Shown here piece after piece: positions 1 to 8,705 of a stretch of DNA of 64,000 nt. Origin of the DNA: Yokenella regensburgei ATCC 49455 (GTDB taxonomy: Bacteria > Pseudomonadota > Gammaproteobacteria > Enterobacterales > Enterobacteriaceae); the NCBI RefSeq assembly GCF_000735455.1, contig NZ_JMPS01000009.1, forward strand, positions 124,001 through 188,000, written 5' to 3'. The translations under genes were made by a program, and so were the position numbers. The notes beneath the pieces are model-generated. The model made no database searches and was not told the DNA's origin. It saw only the letters and a list, made by a program, of their open reading frames with translations. How positions within the stretch are numbered: position 1 is the stretch's first letter; each line of letters opens with the position of its first letter.

Positions 1-141
1 CTGACGCGCCCCTGGCCGAAGGGTGAGTATTTGATAGCAGAAGCGCTGGGGTTACATCCATCAGTGCTATGGCCGAGCAGGTATTTTAAGGATGGAGAGA
101 TGGTGGAGAGGAAAGAGCTGATGAGGGGAAAACGGGCGTAA
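1..141 (+). CDS. Nlp/SfsB/Ner-like DNA-binding protein, C-terminal fragment
   Basis: Reading frame 1 is open from the window edge to a TAA at 139-141 and encodes about 46 residues. It contains the segment RPWPKGE, then IAEALGLHP, then VLWPSRY. This is the signature of the Ner/Nlp (SfsB) helix-turn-helix family, in which the C-terminal half of the HTH reads RPWPKGE...IA.ALG..P..IWPSRY. The charged tail ending in KRA resembles chromosomal Nlp/SfsB rather than the shorter phage Mu Ner. The start lies outside the window. These proteins act as DNA-binding regulators. Whether this gene belongs to the island or to flanking DNA depends on where the left island end lies. Confidence 0.75.
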   Translation: MTRPWPKGEYLIAEALGLHPSVLWPSRYFKDGEMVERKELMRGKRA

Positions 142-346
142 CTGAGTGGCACATGGGGGCGGTAACTCGCCCTTTACTATTCTCAGATAGTAGCAGCACG
201 GATATCAGAAAAACGAGTATAAATATTTCTTTTAGCCGTATAGTCATCTCCCGGTTTTTGCCGGTTCAATCAGCACACCCATGGTGAAATCTGGAACAGA
301 AGTTAGTGGTGATTTTTTGAACGTTAATTCCTATTGTTGGGCTACC

Positions 347-363
347 GGTGCGAAGGCCGCACC
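347..363. repeat. Short inverted repeat resembling part of the leuX 3' end
   Basis: GGTGCG and CGCACC form a perfect 6-bp stem around the loop AAGGC. The same stretch aligns with one gap to the 3' end of leuX (GGTGCCGAAGGCCG at 18438-18451). It could therefore be a decayed attachment site, or simply a weak hairpin terminator. The evidence does not separate these. Confidence 0.3.
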
Positions 364-421
364 GCGATTTACGCCATAACCATTTGAAATAAATGAATTT
401 ATAAAAATAAGCGGTCACGGT

Positions 422-443
422 GTATACTCACATGTATACTCAA
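422..443 (+). repeat. Paired GTATACTCA repeats, candidate integrase arm sites (left)
   Basis: GTATACTCAC at 422-431 is followed 12 bp later (start to start) by GTATACTCAA at 434-443. The same sequence with the same 12-bp spacing occurs upstream of the integrase at 18292-18313. Tyrosine integrases of this type bind short direct repeats (arm sites) on both sides of the core, so this pair may mark the left end of the element. The repeat and spacing are seen; the function is inferred. Confidence 0.45.
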
Positions 444-475
444 CGCGATTCCCTGTGAATACAGCTAGCTAAAAA

Positions 476-1273
476 CTATTCTTCATCTTCTTCCACAGGC
501 TCCAGCGCGTCAAGTACGACTCGCACCATGGCAATAGAACCAATACGGATAAAAGCATCTTCTCCATCTTCGTCGGTTAACATATAACGATCTGTGGTTT
601 CAGGCTCGCAGTCCAGTTTTTCAAAGAACGTATTCAACTGACCGATATCATCCGCCTCTTCGTTTTGCGGCGCATCAGGCTCAACGCTCAGCGGAATCAC
701 TGGGCCACCGTTCACCAAGGTGATATGGACATTAAAATAATCGTCTTCGTAATCATCATCTTCTTCAGCAACGATTGGCGGTAGACCATCAGACAAGAAC
801 TGGTGAAATACTACTTCGCGCATATTTAACGCATAGCGATACTGGTCCGAGTCAAAGAGAAAGAACCGCTCTATATTCGGGCTAGCTGTTTCCTGAAAAT
901 AATAATAAAACCTTCGCTTATCCGCAGCTGAAATGGGCAACAACAAATAGTCCTGCTGTCCCTGAAGCCAGAGTTTTACGGTCCAGAGACCTCCATCCAT
1001 TTCAATACCGCTTGTGGCTATCGTCTCAAGATCTTCATCGGTTTTACGGCGCTTCTTGTGAAAATCGTTAATCAACTGATCGCTTTCCGGGAATACGATA
1101 TTTAAAGGCTTATCCAGGGCATTGCATATTGCCTGTGCAAGGCCCAGCTTTGCTGCGACCTTTCCGGTTTCGATACGCTGGATTTGCTGTTGGCTGGTGC
1201 CAACCATATACGCCAGCTCGCGCTGCGTAATCGACAGTTGAGTACGAAGCTGTTTGATGTTGTTCTGTATCAT
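476..1273 (-). CDS. XRE-family helix-turn-helix regulator
   Basis: The chosen ATG at 1273 gives a 265-residue protein and is preceded by GGAAGAG; an upstream in-frame start at 1336 has no better ribosome site. The first 60 residues are a Cro/CI-type HTH: TQRELAYMVGTSQQQIQRIETGK has the helix-turn-helix spacing and the conserved Q..I.R.E..K recognition segment. The remaining 200 residues are acidic, with a D/E-rich stretch about 200 residues in and an acidic C-terminus, and I do not recognise them. It is the last gene of the minus-strand block, about 290 bp beyond cbtA. It probably regulates the island or its own promoter, but no target is visible. Confidence 0.75.
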   Translation of the reverse strand: MIQNNIKQLRTQLSITQRELAYMVGTSQQQIQRIETGKVAAKLGLAQAICNALDKPLNIVFPESDQLINDFHKKRRKTDEDLETIATSGIEMDGGLWTVKLWLQGQQDYLLLPISAADKRRFYYYFQETASPNIERFFLFDSDQYRYALNMREVVFHQFLSDGLPPIVAEEDDDYEDDYFNVHITLVNGGPVIPLSVEPDAPQNEEADDIGQLNTFFEKLDCEPETTDRYMLTDEDGEDAFIRIGSIAMVRVVLDALEPVEEDEE

Positions 1274-1564
1274 GGCATCGCTCTTCCCATGAGGTTGATG
1301 GCTGACATTAAAACACAAAAACGCGTAAATACACACATATGTGTTTTCAGATGGAAATTTGTCATCAGTGTGGAAGATTTAAAAGGCCATCACCCCAAAG
1401 AGATGACCTTTTACACCTACTCAACAGCCAGCATCCCCGGATACCTGTGGTAATGAACAGAGGGTATTTACCAGTCGAAGGTCGCAAATCCCGGCAGCAG
1501 TTCACCAAAGGCATCGATGTGAATGGTGCTCAACGGGTATCGGCTTCTACAGTCAGGGAGAGTT

Positions 1565-1939
1565 TCATCGTGTTATCTCGCTGTATTTGCCGGTAGTGAT
1601 GTAGGTAACCGCTTTGTAGCTGTTGCGGGTCATGAGTCCACAGGCTTTACGGGCACGAAGAATGTCAATGCGACCGATAAGCGGAGACGATGTTTCTGCA
1701 CTAAAACTGCGACGATCAATACGGACAAGATCGTACTTTTCGACGATAAAGTTCACCGCATCACAGAGCGAAATCCCCGCGTCGATGTGCTCCTGAATCA
1801 CGCCATCGTTGCCAAACGGCGTATCGCTGAGCGTCAGACCGTAGTGGCGGTCCAGCAAGTGCGTTAGTAATGTCTGCCAGACGACGACAGGCGACGGGCA
1901 GGACTCTGCCGCCCGTACAGGGTTAGATTGGGTTTGCAT
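1565..1939 (-). CDS. cbtA: CbtA/YeeV-family toxin (type IV toxin-antitoxin)
   Basis: From the ATG at 1939 (preceded by AAGAGA) the product is 124 residues, the normal CbtA length. Recognisable family segments are CPSPVVVWQ near the N-terminus, [35 protein letters not shown] and [12 protein letters not shown]. Known family members (CbtA, YkfI, YpjF) inhibit FtsZ and MreB and stop cell division. The cognate antitoxin gene cbeA lies just upstream in the same direction, as in the E. coli CP4 cryptic prophages. The C-terminal tail after ARKACGL is longer and different in sequence from what I remember for E. coli CbtA. Confidence 0.92.
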   Translation of the reverse strand: MQTQSNPVRAAESCPSPVVVWQTLLTHLLDRHYGLTLSDTPFGNDGVIQEHIDAGISLCDAVNFIVEKYDLVRIDRRSFSAETSSPLIGRIDILRARKACGLMTRNSYKAVTYITTGKYSEITR

Positions 1940-2007
1940 GATGTTCTCTTTCTGAGGTGAAACGAGGAAGGTGATGGTGTTGCCGGATGCTGTTGCAGGT
2001 CTGGTCA

Positions 2008-2382
2008 TTACGCTGCTGGCGGTTCCCCCGGATAAATCGCGAGGTAGATATAACCACAACTGCCCAGCGTGTCCGCTTTGCAAATGAGACCATTGTGATA
2101 CAGCGTGACACAGTGCTGGTGGCGTGGGTTGAGCTCACCGGATACCAACATCAACTCAAGCTGTTTGAGCATCAGGGGAAAAGCCTGATTAAGCTGCAAT
2201 GCTTCGCTTTCGTGAAATGTTCCTGTGAAATTGCTCCGGTCAGACAGGAAGTGTAGTTGATTGCCCTCCTGGACCAAGCGGGTACCAAAACAGGGTGTGG
2301 TGTCGCACTTCAGCCCCCACCAGGGGGAAGCGATTGTGTGCTGAGGTATCGCCCCGGCATCGGTACTTTCAGTATCGGACAT
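2008..2382 (-). CDS. cbeA: CbeA/YeeU-family antitoxin
   Basis: The product is 124 residues with AAGGAG before the ATG at 2382. Family features are the [23 protein letters not shown] block near residues 18-40, HFLSDR, and the C-terminal [10 protein letters not shown]. The characterised homologue is the antitoxin of CbtA, which acts by stabilising FtsZ and MreB filaments rather than by binding the toxin (type IV). It is separated from yeeT by about 30 bp and from cbtA by about 70 bp, which fits the conserved radC-yeeT-cbeA-cbtA operon. Confidence 0.92.
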   Translation of the reverse strand: MSDTESTDAGAIPQHTIASPWWGLKCDTTPCFGTRLVQEGNQLHFLSDRSNFTGTFHESEALQLNQAFPLMLKQLELMLVSGELNPRHQHCVTLYHNGLICKADTLGSCGYIYLAIYPGEPPAA

Positions 2383-2413
2383 TTAAGCACTCCTTAACAG
2401 TGATGGTAAGTGA

Positions 2414-2635
2414 TTAATTAAGTGTGACGCTGCGCAGAACCACATACGGGCCATGACGGTCCTGACGGCGTTCAGCAAAAACCGCCAGCACACCGCTGAT
2501 GTCCTGAACCTCCCGACCCGCGTAATGGCAGATGCTGCCGCTCCATTTGTATTTACCGGTACAGAAACGAAACAACCGGGCCTGTGGATGCTGACGGTAA
2601 ATCGCCATGGCCTGACGTTTAGGGATGATTTTCAT
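2414..2635 (-). CDS. yeeT: DUF987 family protein (YeeT-like)
   Basis: This 73-residue protein starts at the ATG at 2635; a GTG one codon upstream is also possible, with GGAG before both. Family features are HPQARLFRFCTGKYKW, YAGREVQDISGVLAVFAERR and a C-terminus ending in SVTLN. DUF987 members occur almost only next to CbtA/CbeA modules in CP4-type islands. No biochemical function is established. The gap to the radC-like gene is 12 bp. Confidence 0.88.
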   Translation of the reverse strand: MKIIPKRQAMAIYRQHPQARLFRFCTGKYKWSGSICHYAGREVQDISGVLAVFAERRQDRHGPYVVLRSVTLN

Positions 2636-2647
2636 CACTGGTTCTCC

Positions 2648-3127
2648 TTACAACCAGCCACGTTCAGCGAGCGAGACGATCTCCATTCCGCCCACAACCA
2701 GATGGTCCAGCAGACGGATGTCCACCAAGTCCAGTGCTTGTTTTAGACGTTCTGTGATCCGTCTGTCTGCCTCGCTGGGCTCAGCGTGCCCTGAAGGGTG
2801 GCAGTGCGCCGCGAGCATGGCGGCAGCGTTATGTTTCAGTGCCGCCTTTACCACTTCCCGTGGATGGACCTGCAAATGGTTAATGGTGCCGGTGAAGAGG
2901 GTCTCATGCGCAATCAGCCTGTGTTGGTTATCAAGGAAGAGCGCGGTAAATTCTTCGTGCTCCAGTGTGGCAAGCTGCAGGCGTAACCAGTCACGTACTG
3001 CATGGCTGGAAGTAAATGCCACGCCGGGCTCGCGAAGCTGATGCTCCAGCAGGATGAGTGCCTCCCGGATGGTGCGCTGTGCGGATACCGGTAATTCAGT
3101 GGCAAATAGCGGTAACTGTGTATCCAT
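2648..3127 (-). CDS. yeeS: RadC/YeeS-family JAB (MPN) domain protein
   Basis: This 159-residue protein has GGAG before the ATG at 3127. The JAMM metal motif is visible as H108-C-H110-P-S112 with D121, following the EHEEF segment near residue 57 that supplies the usual glutamate. It also has the [10 protein letters not shown] strand typical of RadC. The chromosomal RadC has an N-terminal helix-hairpin-helix region; this short form lacks most of it, as do other CP4 copies such as YeeS. Despite the name, family members are not established DNA-repair proteins. It belongs to the conserved minus-strand operon. Confidence 0.9.
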   Translation of the reverse strand: MDTQLPLFATELPVSAQRTIREALILLEHQLREPGVAFTSSHAVRDWLRLQLATLEHEEFTALFLDNQHRLIAHETLFTGTINHLQVHPREVVKAALKHNAAAMLAAHCHPSGHAEPSEADRRITERLKQALDLVDIRLLDHLVVGGMEIVSLAERGWL

Positions 3128-3137
3128 AACGAGCTCC

Positions 3138-3620
3138 TCAGTCGATGATGTGCATGATGGCGCAGCATTCTGCGTGGTTGAGCGCGTAGTCTCGCAGACG
3201 GTAATAGTGCTCCGTCATGGCGTCGCATTCGGTGCGCATGGCGTGGTGGCTGTAAGTCATCAGACAGACGGCAATACCGGCGGCTTCGACGCTGAGTTCA
3301 CCACCGTTACCATTCATGGTGTTGAACAGCGACCATTTTTCATCGGTATCCTCATCCATCTCCGGCGCCATAAAAGCACCGCCGTTGCTCAGTGTGTAAA
3401 ACTGCCAGATGCCGCCGCTGTAGTCCGCGCAGAAGCGGTCCATCCAGGTGAAGATATGCGGCTCAAGGATTATCCATTGTGGGATGTTACCAAAGTACTG
3501 CGGCCAGAATTCCACTCGTTGTTCATCCGGAACGAGTGTGGCGGCTAATACCGGTATGGAGTCATCACCGGTAGAGGGATACAACAGGTTGTTATCGTTA
3601 AGATGAATCATGTCCGTCAT
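3138..3620 (-). CDS. ArdB/KlcA-family antirestriction protein
   Basis: The start at 3620 (160 residues) is preceded by AAGGAAA; a longer frame to 3731 has no supporting site. The family signature is clear: [18 protein letters not shown], then [16 protein letters not shown] with FMAPEM, and a C-terminal helical region ending AIMHIID. ArdB and KlcA proteins from plasmids and CP4 islands (for example YfjX) protect DNA from type I restriction. They do not act as simple DNA mimics. In this island the protein could help the element enter restricting hosts. Confidence 0.9.
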   Translation of the reverse strand: MTDMIHLNDNNLLYPSTGDDSIPVLAATLVPDEQRVEFWPQYFGNIPQWIILEPHIFTWMDRFCADYSGGIWQFYTLSNGGAFMAPEMDEDTDEKWSLFNTMNGNGGELSVEAAGIAVCLMTYSHHAMRTECDAMTEHYYRLRDYALNHAECCAIMHIID

Positions 3621-3805
3621 GGTTGTTTTCCTTTTGTCAGGGTCATCAGCGCACTCCCGATGAGCGGGAGCATGTGAGTCGTGTAATTGGGGGAGCAGAT
3701 GTGCCGTGTTACCGGCGGGTAATATCAGCAAGCGGTACGTTCAGATGTGAGCGTGGCCAGAACTGTGCATAGCCATCGACATCTCTTTCGCTGGAGCGTG
3801 CCGCA

Positions 3806-4624
3806 TCAGCTCAGCGCCTGCTGCAGTTCTTCCGCCATCACCCACAAGGCCCGGTTCAGTTTAAGGTCACCGTCGATACCGTTGACGGCTCGGGTGCGGC
3901 TGCGCTTACCCTGTGCCGAGCGTCCGACCAATCCACCCTTGCTCAGGTTCTCCTGCAGGCGGTTAAAGACCGTCCAGAGGTCATTTTTCTCATCCTGCCA
4001 GCGACGGGGGGAGAGCGCCTGCGCTTCGGTTACCGGCTGATGCTCTTCGCCAAAGCGATACATCAGCGCAGCCTTCGCCAGTGCCTGCTGTGCCGGTGGG
4101 GGGAGTAACAGCGACTGCATGGCCTCGCGCTTTTCTTCCACTTGGTCAAATATTCCCAGTACCTCATAGGCGCCTTCAATAACTCTCTCCACCACGTTTC
4201 CCCGGTGGGGTACGCGAATTTCGCCAAACGACTGCCCACAGACCAGGGAATTGGTGCAAACGCTGCGGAATATGCCCGGCAGCAGCTGAAAACTTGATGC
4301 ACCATCATGGCTGTTGAGGATGATGATTTCCGGCACCTGCTGGTCGTTTATCTGACCGGCGCGGCGCAGTCGCAGCATATGCTTTGTATGCTCCCGACGA
4401 TCAGGATCACGAACACGCGACTGGCAGGCGAAGAACGGCTGAAAACCTTCGCGCTGCAGGTTCTCCAGCAGGGTGATGGTCGGAATATAGCAGTAGCGAT
4501 CCGAGCGGGATTCGTGTTTGTCCTCGCCAAAAACGCTGGGAACATGTTGGAGTAATTCGTCGTGGGTCAGTGGACGATCACGGCGGATCTGGTTAGTGCG
4601 GCCAAAGCGGCTGGCTAATCGCAT
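3806..4624 (-). CDS. DUF932 family protein (YfjQ/YafZ-like)
   Basis: This 272-residue protein starts at the ATG at 4624. Features shared with YfjQ and YafZ are the opening SRFGRTNQIRRDRPLTHDEL, VPSVFGEDKHESRSDRYCYIPT, RRAGQINDQQVPEIIILNSHDG, and a C-terminal half rich in alpha-helix with NDLWTVFNRLQENLSKGG. DUF932 proteins are found in plasmids, phages and CP4-type islands; no role is established. It is followed (after 185 bp) by the antirestriction gene and preceded (after 138 bp) by the DUF905 gene. Confidence 0.88.
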   Translation of the reverse strand: MRLASRFGRTNQIRRDRPLTHDELLQHVPSVFGEDKHESRSDRYCYIPTITLLENLQREGFQPFFACQSRVRDPDRREHTKHMLRLRRAGQINDQQVPEIIILNSHDGASSFQLLPGIFRSVCTNSLVCGQSFGEIRVPHRGNVVERVIEGAYEVLGIFDQVEEKREAMQSLLLPPPAQQALAKAALMYRFGEEHQPVTEAQALSPRRWQDEKNDLWTVFNRLQENLSKGGLVGRSAQGKRSRTRAVNGIDGDLKLNRALWVMAEELQQALS

Positions 4625-4762
4625 AATGAAAAATCCTTGTGGTTAACGGCATAAACGCAGACAGGCCCCCCCGGAAGGAAGCATGGCCTGGTGGTCTGCG
4701 TGGCTGTGAGGTGGAAATAGTGGTAGTGGTGATTGCTGTTATTGCTGTCGTGGAAACGACCT

Positions 4763-5014
4763 TTAATTGTCGTCAGCTGCAGGGGCCATTGGGATGCCGT
4801 TGCTGGCAATATAGCGGTTGAGCATCACGCCAGCCTCCGGGGCAAAATTCCAGTCGCGCCAGATAAGCATGTCGTCGGTATCGCGGATAACCAGACGCAA
4901 ATGGGTGCCCAGGTCATCTTCGATAGCAATATTGATGTATGCGGCGGCTATAGCTTCAGCCTGAGCGCGGGTGAACGTCCCTTGCGGCAATGAGGGAACC
5001 TGATGATTTCTCAT
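4763..5014 (-). CDS. DUF905 family protein (YkfF-like)
   Basis: This 83-residue protein contains [37 protein letters not shown] with WRDWNF and LNRYIAS, which is the YkfF/DUF905 pattern of CP4-6 and related islands. Its ATG at 5014 overlaps the TGA of the EcsC-like gene (ATGA), so the two are probably translationally coupled. The function is unknown. Confidence 0.85.
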   Translation of the reverse strand: MRNHQVPSLPQGTFTRAQAEAIAAAYINIAIEDDLGTHLRLVIRDTDDMLIWRDWNFAPEAGVMLNRYIASNGIPMAPAADDN

Positions 5015-5682
5015 GATTTCCGTTGCCCCGGATAAGGTGGCAGAAACGTGGTGCAGGCAATGCGGCCAATTGTGCGGGTGGTGGTGACATCCACCGCCCC
5101 GCTAACCACGCCACCGGCCAGTGGCACCAGACGAATAAACTGACTGCCTGTGCGCATACCGGCACGGGCAGCCATCAACACCAGGGTTTTCTCCACAATC
5201 TGCCGTGTGAAGGGCCGGGTCCAGTTGTCCATCGCCTGTAACGCCACTTCCTGCAACAGCGCTTTGGCAGCGTTACCGCACAGACACAGCCCGGCGAGTG
5301 CCCGGATACGTTCGTCAGCCAGATTGCGTTTGCCAAGGCAGGCGATGGCTGCCACCAGTCGGGTCTGGAGAAACAGCACGCTGGTGATATTCAACGGCAG
5401 CGTGACGGGCATCGCCACCACCCCGCCCACACAGGATAAAAAGCCGGTACTGCCCGCCTTGACGCTCTCCCAGCGGATCATCGCGTGGGCGGCTTTCATC
5501 ACATCTCCCTTCGCATCGGCGAGATAGCGTTCTGCCAGGGTTTCAGCCGACTCGATCCCGGCAATCCCGCTGACGGCTTTATCATAGAGCCAGCCCACCA
5601 TTGCCTGAATGCTGCGGGGGTTGTGTTCCTCTGCAGGCATCTCATCGTCATACTCAACGTGAATTTCATCGTTATTTTCCAT
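5011..5682 (-). CDS. EcsC-family membrane-associated protein
   Basis: The product is 223 residues with AGGAG before the ATG at 5682. After an acidic N-terminus there is a glycine-rich hydrophobic region near residues 80-105 ([28 protein letters not shown]) and a second one near 180-200 ([13 protein letters not shown]). The ATRTIGR-type segment (here [10 protein letters not shown]) and the [16 protein letters not shown] helix are typical of EcsC domain proteins. Homologues are common in CP4-type islands. The function is unknown; membrane association is inferred from the hydrophobic segments. Confidence 0.8.
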   Translation of the reverse strand: MENNDEIHVEYDDEMPAEEHNPRSIQAMVGWLYDKAVSGIAGIESAETLAERYLADAKGDVMKAAHAMIRWESVKAGSTGFLSCVGGVVAMPVTLPLNITSVLFLQTRLVAAIACLGKRNLADERIRALAGLCLCGNAAKALLQEVALQAMDNWTRPFTRQIVEKTLVLMAARAGMRTGSQFIRLVPLAGGVVSGAVDVTTTRTIGRIACTTFLPPYPGQRKS

Positions 5683-5850
5683 TCGTTCTCCTGCTTAAAC
5701 AGTGGATAAAAGAAAGGCCAGGGACATCGCTGTGATGAGCCTGGCCGGTGGGGGTGCAAAAAGAACAGGCCGCGTCCCTGGAGGGATGTGGCCTGCTGGT
5801 GTAAGGTCCTGTCGTGGCGGGGTTATTCCTGTAGTTAAGGATTTTTACGG

Positions 5851-7035
5851 TCAGTTCAGGATTAAGTGTTCACCCATTTTTTCGTTGTCGACGTGACCGT
5901 CCTGAGGAAGCTGGCGGGTATCGAGCGTCAGACGGGTTTTGCACTCGTGAGCCGAAACCAGATCACCGTTTTTGTACACCCGGATGCCCTGAAACTCTTC
6001 ATGACCGGTGTCTTTACTCAGCAGAATGTAGTCGTATACCCCTTTGTTAAAGCGGATATAACTGGCAGAGCCCATTCCCAGCGGTGCGTGGTAGTGGAAG
6101 GCCTTCACGCCGAACAGCCCTTCTGTTAACTCCAGCTCGGATTTATCGTTTTTATCCGAGTAGGTGTAGCGATAATCCTGTCCTTCGGCGGCAAAGACAC
6201 CCACATTTTTCCCGTTATCTAGGGTACAGAACGCATTCACCGGGAAATCGGCAGACTGCTGGGCTGTCTGCTTCTCTGGTTCTGTTATTCCTGAGATAGT
6301 TTTCGACACACGATTTTGTGCCGCGAGGTGGCGGGCTTCGTTTGCCGCTTCAGCATCCTTTTGTGCCTGGCTACTTGGCCCATAAAGATTTTTACTGGCT
6401 CCGTCCCCATGGAGCCCACCTTTTCCAGAACCTTCAGCAACACCCGCTTTTGGATTGTAGTTGGAAGTTATTTCCGGGTCAGCTTCGCGTGAATATGCCT
6501 GCTTTGATTGTTTATGCCATTGGCCGTTTTCATCCTGTTTGTAACCCATCTTTGCCATGTCCTGCCTATATTCCGACTGGGGATCGAAATCAGTCACCTT
6601 CTGATTAATCACTGAGCCGCACACGCTGGCAAAATCAGAGGTACTGAAGGTAAAAGAAGAACCAAATGTGCTCATGTTGACTTTTTTGTTTTCTTTCAAT
6701 GAATTAATTACTGACTGAATATCACTGGTTGCCACAGTTGTCTGCACTGCCTGGTATTGGGACTGGCTGTTACACATCACACTGGATGGATAAGAAGTGT
6801 TATTAATCCTGAAATTACTACCGGCAAGTTCAGTGGTGCCACGACCGCCGCACTGCGGCTTATTCTCAATGACACCAATCGTTGACGGCTTAACCCTTAG
6901 CAGAACCTGACCGTCATCGCTGTACGACTGGCAAAAGGTACCATTGACGGTCCATGCGGCAGAGGCATTAAACGCCGCCATGCTGAGCACAACAGCCAGC
7001 AAGGTTTTCTGAAGTGGACGGTTTTTTTCATTCAA
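5851..7035 (-). CDS. Secreted protein of unknown function
   Basis: The product is 394 residues with AAGGA before the ATG at 7035. The N-terminus is a classic Sec signal: a basic start (NEKNRPLQK), a hydrophobic core, and cleavage expected after NASA about 27 residues in. The mature protein has six to seven cysteines spread along it, which could form disulfides in the periplasm. A low-complexity, charged middle (residues about 150-260) is rich in S, G, K and Q. I do not recognise a named domain. It heads the minus-strand CP4 block. Its cysteine-rich beta-type N-terminal domain and separate C-terminal domain suggest an envelope or surface role, but that is an inference. Confidence 0.65.
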   Translation of the reverse strand: MNEKNRPLQKTLLAVVLSMAAFNASAAWTVNGTFCQSYSDDGQVLLRVKPSTIGVIENKPQCGGRGTTELAGSNFRINNTSYPSSVMCNSQSQYQAVQTTVATSDIQSVINSLKENKKVNMSTFGSSFTFSTSDFASVCGSVINQKVTDFDPQSEYRQDMAKMGYKQDENGQWHKQSKQAYSREADPEITSNYNPKAGVAEGSGKGGLHGDGASKNLYGPSSQAQKDAEAANEARHLAAQNRVSKTISGITEPEKQTAQQSADFPVNAFCTLDNGKNVGVFAAEGQDYRYTYSDKNDKSELELTEGLFGVKAFHYHAPLGMGSASYIRFNKGVYDYILLSKDTGHEEFQGIRVYKNGDLVSAHECKTRLTLDTRQLPQDGHVDNEKMGEHLILN

Positions 7036-7390
7036 TTTTATCCTTTTTAATTGCTGAGCGGGAAACGGGCCTTTTTCCCGAATGGTTTTACTTCCTGAAA
7101 GTACTCATCACCCACTAATCAGCGGGAACCTTCATCCTGCCCTCTTCGCTGTTGATAACCCTTCCGGGCCGTGGAAATGACCCGACTAAAACCCATGCCA
7201 GAGTGTGTGTAATCGGTAACATCATGATCGTTTTTATCGATCGATTTAATAGAATTGATCTGTATAATCAATTAATAATTTTGTAAAGACAACACATGAA
7301 CGACAGTGAAATATTGTTAATAGTCTGTTTTATAGAGATTTACCTAACCAAGATTGAAAGTGGCTGGCTAAAAGGGATACAGGTGTCGGA
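7036..7390. other. Divergent intergenic region
   Basis: This 355-bp gap separates the minus-strand secreted-protein gene from the plus-strand zinc-ribbon/glycosyltransferase unit. No gene is visible. A promoter-like inverted repeat at 7254-7274 is listed separately. Confidence 0.6.
7254..7274 (+). promoter_or_regulatory. Candidate promoter/operator with inverted repeat
   Basis: AATTGAT at 7254-7260 and ATCAATT at 7268-7274 form a perfect 7-bp inverted repeat. TATAAT at 7264-7269 overlaps the right arm and is a perfect -10 box. No good -35 is visible, which would fit an activator- or repressor-controlled promoter for the genes at 7391-8509. Confidence 0.4.
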
Positions 7391-7558
7391 ATGAAAAGAT
7401 GTGCAAGATGTAACAAGAGAAGGGGCGTCATCAGCCTCCTGTTTGGGCTTGATAAGGAATACTGCGACGAATGCTTGTTTGATACTGAGCAGGAAATCAG
7501 GGAAAAACACATCCTCCCCGTCAGGCGTCAGAAAGATGACAGCGAAGGGAAAGCGTAG
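7391..7558 (+). CDS. Zinc-ribbon microprotein
   Basis: An ATG at 7391 opens a 55-residue frame ending at TAG 7556-7558. It encodes two CxxC knuckles, C4/C7 (CARC) and C25/C28 (CDEC), separated by 17 residues, followed by a charged helical tail. That spacing is what a small treble-clef or zinc-ribbon fold needs. The ribosome site is weak (GGTGTCGGA). The stop lies 6 bp before the glycosyltransferase start, so the two are likely co-transcribed. I do not recognise the family. Confidence 0.5.
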   Translation: MKRCARCNKRRGVISLLFGLDKEYCDECLFDTEQEIREKHILPVRRQKDDSEGKA

Positions 7559-7564
7559 CCCGAT

Positions 7565-8509
7565 ATGCAGCCTAAAATTGATGTCAGTGTCATTATCCCG
7601 GTCTTCAATGCGCAGACCAGCATCGACCATCTGGTGCATGAACTCCTCAGTGAGCAAACACTCAACATTGAGGTGATTGTCGTTGATGACGGCTCTACCG
7701 ACGAAACGTCGACCATACTTAACGCCATCACCGATGAACGGCTGATTCTTGTTCATCAGGAAAATCAGGGGGTATATGCTGCACGTAACACCGCGCTGGC
7801 GGTTCACGGCGGTGAGTGGGTGGTCTTTCTGGATGCGGATGACCGGATTGATGAGGGGTTTCTCCGGGAGCGTCTGAAGAGTGCACGGGAGAACCAGGCC
7901 GATGTTGCCCTTTTCAATGGCTGGCACACAGACAGCTGTTGCCTGCAGCGGCGACCTGTTCATCGCAAACAGCCCTGTGGTTACGCGCTCAACGGGCATG
8001 CCTGGATACAGCATTGCGTGGCGCAGAAAGAGTGGCCGCACTACCTGTGGCTGCAGATGGTTCGCTCGTCTTACATCAGGAAGAATAATCTGCACTTTCA
8101 GGAGGGTAAAAGCCACAAGGACATTCTCTGGACAATTAACCTCGCCGCTGCAAACGGTCGGTTTTATTTCTCCGACAGGAAGGACTATTTCTACATTACA
8201 AACCCGGTATCCATTACCCACCGTCAGGACTACTACGATATCCGTGCACACAGCTACATTGATGTCATCAGCGCCATTCTCGCGCTCTCATCCCTGCCGC
8301 AACACCATGAAATCAGAAAGCCTCTGAGGAGGCATGCACTGGTTGAGTGTCGCCATTTTCTCGGGTTGTACCGGCGTAAGATTGCCAATCGGCAGGCTGC
8401 CCGAATGCGGTTCAGGCAGCGAATCGCGTTGCGTCAGTTGGTTGCAGGGGCCAGCAGCCTGAGAGATGTCTTTTTTCTGCTGAAATTCATGAGAAAGATT
8501 TATCTGTAG
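7565..8509 (+). CDS. GT2-family glycosyltransferase
   Basis: This 314-residue protein opens with DVSVIIPVFNAQTSI and has IEVIVVDDGSTDETS and then WVVFLDADDRID: the nucleotide-sugar binding pocket and the DxD metal motif of GT-A fold family 2 enzymes. The next segment (ENQGVYAARNTAL) is also characteristic. The C-terminal third is basic (RRKIANRQAARMRFRQR) with no membrane helix, so it is probably cytosolic or peripheral. The donor and acceptor are not predictable. It is one of the few plus-strand genes in this part of the island and has no other polysaccharide genes near it, so it may modify a surface glycan as an accessory trait. Confidence 0.85.
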   Translation: MQPKIDVSVIIPVFNAQTSIDHLVHELLSEQTLNIEVIVVDDGSTDETSTILNAITDERLILVHQENQGVYAARNTALAVHGGEWVVFLDADDRIDEGFLRERLKSARENQADVALFNGWHTDSCCLQRRPVHRKQPCGYALNGHAWIQHCVAQKEWPHYLWLQMVRSSYIRKNNLHFQEGKSHKDILWTINLAAANGRFYFSDRKDYFYITNPVSITHRQDYYDIRAHSYIDVISAILALSSLPQHHEIRKPLRRHALVECRHFLGLYRRKIANRQAARMRFRQRIALRQLVAGASSLRDVFFLLKFMRKIYL

Positions 8510-8705
8510 CCAGAGAGATTACGCAGTTGTGAATCTCGTGAGATAGATGCAACAGAGAATTGCCGCATAAAACTAAAAAAACCGGAACGCTACATCAGTA
8601 ACGAACCGGGTAAGTCACGCAGGAAGTGGTTTATTCGGCGTTGCAGAAAAGATTCCTGATCTGTTCAGGTAAGTAATATAGCCGCAAAAATATTTGGAAT
8701 ATCCT

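Larger units (their letters stand above)
142..475. other. Intergenic gap at possible left island end
   Basis: No gene is visible in this 334-bp gap between the Nlp-like fragment and the XRE gene. It contains a short hairpin at 347-363 and a pair of GTATACTCA repeats at 422-443, both listed separately. Downstream of the repeats the sequence is A+T-rich. Confidence 0.6.
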
